Source: an uncultured Lachnoanaerobaculum sp.
Lineage (GTDB): Bacteria; Bacillota; Clostridia; Lachnospirales; Lachnospiraceae
NCBI GenBank assembly: GCA_938041725.1
Contig: CALISX010000499.1
Location: 1-10,269, forward strand
Length of the DNA stretch: 10,269 bases
Direction: 5' to 3'
Shown: piece by piece, positions 5,867-10,269 of the stretch
Position numbering within the stretch: position 1 is the stretch's first letter
How the letters are laid out: each line of letters opens with the position of its first letter
Notes under the pieces: generated by a model
Databases searched by the model: none
Seen by the model: only the letters and a program-made list of their open reading frames with translations
What the model was told of the DNA's origin: nothing
Program-made: the position numbers and the translations under genes

Positions 5867-6613
5867 CTATTTGGCTTTTCCCTGATTGGCCACCGCATTC
5901 ATTCTGGCAGCAATTTCCTCCTGATTTCCAAGGTACCTCTTATCCACCACCTTGCCCTCATCTGTCAAGGTATAAACCAACGGCGTTCCTGTGGGAACAT
6001 TGACCTGGAGAATTTCTTCCTTGCTGAGGGAATCCAAATACATAATCAAAGCCCGAAGGGAATTGCCATGGGCGGCAATCAGTACCCTTTTTCCTTCCAG
6101 AATCTTTGGCAGAATCTCCTCTTCATAGTAGGGCACCACCCGTTCAATGGTCTCTTTTAAACTCTCTGTCAAGGGCAAAATGGCAGGATCTTCCCCTCTG
6201 TAGGCCGGAGAGTGGGCAGGGGTTCTCTCGTCTGCAGGCTCCAAAGCCGGAGGCTGAATGTCAAAGGAACGTCTCCAGATTTTTACCTGCTCCTCACCGT
6301 ACTGCTGCGCCGTTTCAGACTTATTCAGCCCCTGCAGGGCTCCGTAATGACGCTCGTTCAGCTTCCAGGTTTTGGTCACCGGCAGCCACTCCCTGTCCAT
6401 GGCCTCCAGCACATGGTTCAGGGTATGAATGGCTCTCTTTAAATAGGAAGTATAGCAAAGATCAAAATCAAAGCCCTCCTCCTTTAATAATTTGCCGCCG
6501 CTTTGGGCTTCCCCAACTCCCTTGGGGGTCAAATCCACATCGGTCCAGCCGGTAAAGCGGTTTTCCAGGTTCCATGCACTTTCCCCGTGACGGATCAAAA
6601 CTAATGTTTTCAT
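5867..6613 (-). CDS. gpmA: 2,3-bisphosphoglycerate-dependent phosphoglycerate mutase
   Basis: Interconverts 3-phosphoglycerate and 2-phosphoglycerate in glycolysis and gluconeogenesis through a phosphohistidine. The 248-residue product equals the usual dPGM length (~250). It starts [15 protein letters not shown], with RHG at 8-10 and the phosphorylated His9. It continues with '[13 protein letters not shown]', '[10 protein letters not shown]' (Arg60), '[16 protein letters not shown]' (Glu87, the proton donor region) and '[12 protein letters not shown]' (His182). All four catalytic residues sit one position before their E. coli counterparts, so the enzyme looks intact. AAAGGAG lies 8 nt upstream of the ATG. 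A strong promoter (6667-6695) overlaps the end of mnmA and gives a leader of about 47 nt, so gpmA can be expressed apart from the methionine/mnmA genes. No terminator follows it; the tRNA-Ser promoter starts almost at its stop codon. Confidence 0.97.
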   Translation of the reverse strand: MKTLVLIRHGESAWNLENRFTGWTDVDLTPKGVGEAQSGGKLLKEEGFDFDLCYTSYLKRAIHTLNHVLEAMDREWLPVTKTWKLNERHYGALQGLNKSETAQQYGEEQVKIWRRSFDIQPPALEPADERTPAHSPAYRGEDPAILPLTESLKETIERVVPYYEEEILPKILEGKRVLIAAHGNSLRALIMYLDSLSKEEILQVNVPTGTPLVYTLTDEGKVVDKRYLGNQEEIAARMNAVANQGKAK

Positions 6614-6666
6614 AAATCGGTCTCCTTTGACTCAACAAACAAAAATTGCAAACAAATTACCTTCTT

Positions 6667-6695
6667 ATCATACCCTTACTTTACATCATTTTCAA
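6667..6695 (-). promoter_or_regulatory. Sigma-A-type promoter for gpmA
   Basis: TTGAAA (6695-6690) and TATGAT (6672-6667) on the minus strand are exactly 17 nt apart, each close to the vegetative consensus. The -35 box lies inside the last codons of mnmA and the -10 just after its stop. Transcription would start near 6660, about 47 nt before the gpmA ATG. A run of ten G (6709-6700) sits 4 nt upstream of the -35 box. Confidence 0.7.
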
Positions 6696-7764
6696 TAGTC
6701 CCCCCCCCCAATACATAACCTTTTTCATCATAAAACACCGCCGCCTGTCCCGGTGTCACCGCCCGGACTTTTTCATCAAATTCCGCCAAAAGCCTCCCCC
6801 CCTCCAGGGGATACAAGGTACAGGGGGCCCCTTTGTGGGAATAGCGGATCTTTCCCAGGGCCCGCATTCCTTTTTCAAAGCCTTCCACTGCCATGGCATT
6901 GAGCTTCCCGGCAATCAATCCCCGGGAAAACACATCCTCGTTTTCTCCAATCACCACCTCGTTGGTCTCGGGACGGAGCTCCGTCACAAAAACCGGATGT
7001 CCAAAGGCCATCCCCAGCCCCTTTCTCTGGCCGATGGTATAATGAATGATTCCCTTGTGCCGCCCCAAAATCTCACCATCCTTAGTAACAAAATTTCCTG
7101 CCGGACATTTTTCTCCCATCTCCCTTTCCACAAATCCGGCATAGTCCTGGTCTGTAACAAAACAGATTTCCTGGCTGTCCGGCTTATTGGCCACCTCCAG
7201 GTTGATTTCCCTGGCGATTTCCCGGATCTCCTCCTTGGTATAGTCCCCCACCGGCATCAAAGTTTTGGAAAGCTGCTCCTGGGTAAGGGCATACAGGGCA
7301 TAGGTTTGGTCTTTGGCGGCTGTTTTGGAGGTGCGGATGGAAAAACGGCCATTGGCTGATTTCTCAATCCTGGCGTAATGCCCGGTGGCAATACAATCCG
7401 CCCCCAGCATTATGCTTTTAGTTAGCAGACTTTCCCATTTTACATGGCGGTTGCAGGCAATACAGGGGTTGGGGGTTCTTCCCAGACTGTATTCCTTTAC
7501 AAAATAGTCAATCACATTTTCCTGGAATTCCTGCTTAAAATTGATTACATAATAGGGAATCCCAATATCCCGGGCCACTCTCCTTGCCTCCTCCACCGCC
7601 GTGAGGCTGCAGCACCCCCCTGGATTGTCCTGGATCTCCTCTTCACTTTGCCAAATCTGCATGGTCACCCCCATAACATCATATCCGGCTTTTTTTAAAA
7701 GACAGGCTGCCACAGAGGAATCCACCCCTCCCGACATTCCCACTATTACCTTTTTCTTTTCCAT
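6676..7764 (-). CDS. mnmA: tRNA-specific 2-thiouridylase MnmA
   Basis: Installs sulfur at position 2 of wobble uridine 34 in tRNA-Lys, -Glu and -Gln, using ATP to adenylate the uridine and sulfur relayed from a cysteine desulfurase. The 362-residue protein begins MEKKKVIVGMSGGVDSS, the PP-loop at 10-16. Other signatures are 'GRTPNPCIACNRHVKWESLL', 'ADCIATGHYAR', 'KDQTYALYAL' and 'NKPDSQEICFV'. Cys104 (in NPCIACN) and Cys201 (in QEICF) correspond to the two catalytic cysteines. The usual NPDxxCN is NPCxxCN here, so there is a CxxC (101/104), and a further Cys51-Cys52 pair lies near the N-terminus. 'HYTIGQRKGLG' marks the central domain; the C-terminal beta domain ends 'YVLGGGTIENDVK', where GGG is written as part of a run of ten G. 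It lies 36 bp after the methyltransferase fusion with an AGGA about 9 nt before the ATG, so it is probably co-transcribed. Confidence 0.96.
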   Translation of the reverse strand: MEKKKVIVGMSGGVDSSVAACLLKKAGYDVMGVTMQIWQSEEEIQDNPGGCCSLTAVEEARRVARDIGIPYYVINFKQEFQENVIDYFVKEYSLGRTPNPCIACNRHVKWESLLTKSIMLGADCIATGHYARIEKSANGRFSIRTSKTAAKDQTYALYALTQEQLSKTLMPVGDYTKEEIREIAREINLEVANKPDSQEICFVTDQDYAGFVEREMGEKCPAGNFVTKDGEILGRHKGIIHYTIGQRKGLGMAFGHPVFVTELRPETNEVVIGENEDVFSRGLIAGKLNAMAVEGFEKGMRALGKIRYSHKGAPCTLYPLEGGRLLAEFDEKVRAVTPGQAAVFYDEKGYVLGGGTIENDVK

Positions 7765-7800
7765 GGTTGATCTTCCTGGAGGCTGAATCCCCGGAAATAT

Positions 7801-9567
7801 TTAAGAAAGGCTTTGCACTGCATCAATCATCCTTTCCATCAGGCCGATGCGGTTGAGGACCGTGATTAAATAAAATCCGTCCACATAGGGAGCGATGCGC
7901 TCCGCCATTTCCTTTGAAATCTCCAGGGCCAAATCCTCCCCTTCCTCTCTGTTTTTTCCAATGTAGCGCTCCACCAGCTCATGGGAAATATGGATGCCAT
8001 TAACTTCATTTTGCATAAACCGGGCATTTCTTTCACTAATCACCGGGATAATGCCTCCCAAAATTTTGGCAGGCAGGGTTTCCTTTGCCAGCCGAATATT
8101 TTCCACTCCCCGCTGGGAAAGGACAGGCTGGGTCAGGAAAAGACTGATTCCCTTTTCACATTTATCCAAAGCCCGCTGCAGCTCAATCTGGAAATTTCTG
8201 GCATTAATGTTCAATGCTCCTGCAATCCCCATGGGGTGGGCAAAAACCTCCTGGTTTAGGGAGCTGATAAAATGGGCAAATTTCCGGGAGTTAAACTGAA
8301 ATACACTGCGCACCTCGTCCCTGGCTCCATTGGGAATGGGGTCCCCGGTAATCACCAGTACATTGCGGATGCCCTCTGCATAAATGCCCAAAAGCAGGGC
8401 TTTAGATGCATTGATATTCCGGTCTCTGCAGGTCATATGAGGCATAACATCAAAATCCAGATCCCGTTTTACCCTGCAGGCCAGCAGACAGCTGTCCATT
8501 CTGGCTCTGGCAATGGGACAATCTGCAATGGTGAGAATATCCGCCCCCTTTGCCTGGATTCTGGCAGCGCTTTCCATAAACTTTTCATGTTCTGCATCCT
8601 TGGGGGAATCCAGCTCCACTGCAATCACCTTTTTCCCCTGGTTTAACTTCTCCCAAAGGCGGTTCTCTCCCCTTTTTGTATCCTGGGTCTTCCTTTCCTT
8701 CCCTGCTGTGCCTGAAGACAGAATCCCCGGCTGGGACAGCCCTTGGGACAGCAGCTTTATATGCTCCGGCGTGGTGCCGCAGCAGCCCCCGATCATGGAA
8801 ATTCCCATAGACAGAGCCTCCTCCATTTGTCTGGCAAAGTACCAGGCTCCTCCGTCATAAAAGGTGCGGTTGTTTCGCACTGCAGGATAGCCTGCATTGG
8901 GCATGGCCAAAAGATAAAGCCCTCTCCCCTTAAGCTCCCTTAACAGAGGCAGTATATGACCGGGACCCAACACACAGTTTAACCCCACCGCCTCAAAATG
9001 TCCTGACTGGATGATATCTTCCACCATGGTTTTATAAAAATTCCCCTCTCTGGAATAGCCGTCGGGCATAACACCAAAGGAGGCGGCCAAAAAAGCCCGG
9101 GGGTAGCGGCTCTTTAGCACCGCCCCGGCCTGGATGATGGCCGAAGCAGAGCTCATGGTTTCAAACAGCAAATTTTCACATCCTTTTTTTAAAAAAATCT
9201 CTCCGATTCGAATGTATTCCTCTACAGCCTTCTCTTCACTTTGTCCCTCCAGGGGGCCCATATCCCCAAAAACAAAGACCTTTTCCCCTGCTGCCTCCTG
9301 GGCAATTTCAATCCCCCTTGCAACAATTTCCTCCTGGAGGGCCCTGTCTCCCCCCAGACTGCTTTCCGATACACAAAAGGTGTTGGTCAAAACAGCCCCG
9401 GCCCCGGCCTGGATATACTCCCGGTGAATCTCTAAAATCAACCCGGGATTTTTGAGATTGGCCATTTCACAGCCATAGGGAAGATCCCCCTTTTTGGCCT
9501 CAAAATAGGTGCCCATGGCCCCATCCAGCAGTAAAGTATGTTTTTTTAAATAGTCACGAATATTCAT
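7801..9567 (-). CDS. Bifunctional homocysteine S-methyltransferase / 5,10-methylenetetrahydrofolate reductase (YitJ-like)
   Basis: A 588-residue two-domain protein of one-carbon metabolism. Residues ~1-280 are a homocysteine S-methyltransferase domain: 'LLLDGAMGTYFE', 'AVLTNTFCVSE', and zinc ligands Cys198 (GLNC) and Cys262/Cys263 (GGCCGTTPEH). A polar linker (283-311) joins it to a flavin-dependent MTHFR barrel: 'VIAVELDSPKD' (Glu318 in the catalytic position), 'MPHMTCRDRN', 'NVLVITGDPIP' (Asp409, flavin site), 'LFLTQPV' and 'VISERNARFMQNEV'. The layout matches B. subtilis YitJ. The reductase half makes 5-methyl-THF; the methyl donor used by the first half cannot be told from sequence. AAAGGA lies close before the ATG at 9567. 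The gene is 48 bp after a cobalamin-dependent methionine synthase, which would consume the 5-methyl-THF, and 36 bp before mnmA, so an operon is likely. Both active sites look complete. Confidence 0.94.
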   Translation of the reverse strand: MNIRDYLKKHTLLLDGAMGTYFEAKKGDLPYGCEMANLKNPGLILEIHREYIQAGAGAVLTNTFCVSESSLGGDRALQEEIVARGIEIAQEAAGEKVFVFGDMGPLEGQSEEKAVEEYIRIGEIFLKKGCENLLFETMSSASAIIQAGAVLKSRYPRAFLAASFGVMPDGYSREGNFYKTMVEDIIQSGHFEAVGLNCVLGPGHILPLLRELKGRGLYLLAMPNAGYPAVRNNRTFYDGGAWYFARQMEEALSMGISMIGGCCGTTPEHIKLLSQGLSQPGILSSGTAGKERKTQDTKRGENRLWEKLNQGKKVIAVELDSPKDAEHEKFMESAARIQAKGADILTIADCPIARARMDSCLLACRVKRDLDFDVMPHMTCRDRNINASKALLLGIYAEGIRNVLVITGDPIPNGARDEVRSVFQFNSRKFAHFISSLNQEVFAHPMGIAGALNINARNFQIELQRALDKCEKGISLFLTQPVLSQRGVENIRLAKETLPAKILGGIIPVISERNARFMQNEVNGIHISHELVERYIGKNREEGEDLALEISKEMAERIAPYVDGFYLITVLNRIGLMERMIDAVQSLS

Positions 9568-9615
9568 AGTTTCCTTTCACTTTTCAGAAAGCGTGGATGC
9601 ACCCTGGGAATTTCC

Positions 9616-10269
9616 CTAGCCTAGCACCGCCTTTGCAATATCCACAGAGCTTCTGGCATCCGGGGCATAGAAATCCGCCCCCATTTCATCGGCATACTCC
9701 TTGGTGAGTACGGCTCCCCCTACCCAGACCTTGCAGTCTTTGTCCACTGCCTTTACAGCCTCAATGGTGGCCTTCATGGCCGGAAGGGAGGTAGTCATCA
9801 AAGCCGAAAGCCCCACCAGCTTCACCTTTTCCCGTTTCACTGTGTCAGCCACCCGTTCTATATCCACATCCCGGCCCAGATCAATCATTTTGTACCCGTA
9901 ATTTTCCAAAATCACCTTTACAATATTCTTTCCGATATCGTGAATGTCCCCCTTGACGGTGCAAACCACTATTTTCCCCTTGGATACGCCCCCTTCTCCC
10001 TTTTTTGCAATTTTTTCCTTGATCAATTCAAAGGCAGCGCTGGCGGCATTGGCGGCATTAATCAGCTGGGGCAGAAAAATCACCTGTTTTTCATACAGCT
10101 CCCCCACCTTATCCAGAGCAGGAATCAAGTATTCATTAATCACCGTCATCTCTGACTGGGTTTCCAACAGTCCCCTGGCCAAATCAGCGGTTTTTTCCTT
10201 TAATCCCTTTAACACCGCCTCCTCAATGGTATCCTTCCCCCCCTCCTGACGCTCTCCTGCAGCTGAGGT
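9616..10269 (-). CDS. metH: Cobalamin-dependent methionine synthase, C-terminal part (cut by right edge)
   Basis: The frame is open to the right edge and shows the last 217 codons. A GTG at 10215 is only an internal codon, because the frame continues upstream of it with family-like sequence. The visible part has a helical cap domain ('INEYLIPALDKVGELYEK', 'IFLPQLINAANAASAAFE') followed by a Rossmann B12-binding domain with 'GDIHDIGKNIV', the DxHxxG motif whose His (residue 110 of the visible part) ligates cobalt. 'GLSALMTTSLPAM' and 'VWVGGAVL' complete the cofactor pocket. The protein stops directly after this domain (VDIAKAVLG), so it has no fused S-adenosylmethionine-dependent reactivation domain, unlike E. 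coli MetH. Methyl transfer from 5-methyl-THF to homocysteine is the likely reaction, given the adjacent MTHFR. A separate small corrinoid protein serving another methyltransferase is possible, since the N-terminus is not seen. Confidence 0.8.
   Translation of the reverse strand, partial: TSAAGERQEGGKDTIEEAVLKGLKEKTADLARGLLETQSEMTVINEYLIPALDKVGELYEKQVIFLPQLINAANAASAAFELIKEKIAKKGEGGVSKGKIVVCTVKGDIHDIGKNIVKVILENYGYKMIDLGRDVDIERVADTVKREKVKLVGLSALMTTSLPAMKATIEAVKAVDKDCKVWVGGAVLTKEYADEMGADFYAPDARSSVDIAKAVLG

Noticed and set aside
6646..7359. 237-codon plus-strand ORF antisense to mnmA
   Set aside because: Shadow frame of a well-supported gene, with low-complexity His/Pro/Leu-rich composition typical of antisense reading.
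9606..9616. Palindrome GGGAATTTCCC just after metH
   Set aside because: Five-bp arms with no room for a loop and no T-run; not a credible terminator.
10213..10215. GTG at 10215 as the start of a 199-residue stand-alone B12-binding protein
   Set aside because: The frame stays open and family-like upstream to the window edge, and no ribosome binding site at a good spacing supports a start here.

Overview
The window looks like a chromosomal housekeeping segment from a Gram-positive anaerobe of the class Clostridia, most likely Lachnospiraceae. This is inferred from protein character, not from a database search. The pointers are a SerRS with the lineage-style 'TLNNTVAAPPR' motif 3, a eukaryotic-type NADP-isocitrate dehydrogenase, an MnmA with a CxxC active-site motif, a DUF4846 lipoprotein, strong AGGAGG-type ribosome binding sites and an AddB-type recombination helicase-nuclease subunit. 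Every gene I can support is on the minus strand, so transcription runs from right to left. No mobile element, CRISPR array or foreign-looking block is visible.

In transcription order: (1) 10269-9616, the C-terminal end of a cobalamin-dependent methionine synthase, which ends right after the B12-binding domain. (2) 9567-7801, a YitJ-like fusion of homocysteine S-methyltransferase and methylenetetrahydrofolate reductase. (3) 7764-6676, the tRNA 2-thiouridylase mnmA. These three are closely spaced and may be one operon joining one-carbon/methionine synthesis to tRNA modification. (4) 6613-5867, gpmA, with its own sigma-A-like promoter overlapping the end of mnmA. (5) 5865-5560, a tRNA-Ser(CGA) unit: promoter just after gpmA, a leader of about 130 nt with strong hairpins, the tRNA, and an intrinsic terminator. 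(6) 5489-4563, a DUF4846 lipoprotein. (7) 4566-4459, a probable 35-residue membrane micro-protein start-stop coupled to it. (8) 4439-3159, serS, with a good promoter but no T-box leader. (9) 3112-1916, NADP-dependent isocitrate dehydrogenase. (10) 1919-1, the first ~639 codons of addB, overlapping the icd stop by 4 bp and running off the left edge.

Most of the content is core metabolism and translation. The methionine block makes 5-methyl-THF and passes the methyl group to homocysteine. A serine tRNA lies about 1.2 kb upstream of the synthetase that would charge it. The parts least explained by known genes are the structured leader ahead of tRNA-Ser (5712-5812) and the small basic/hydrophobic ORF filling the DUF4846-serS gap (4459-4566). 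I did not find anything I could defend as a wholly new multi-gene system.
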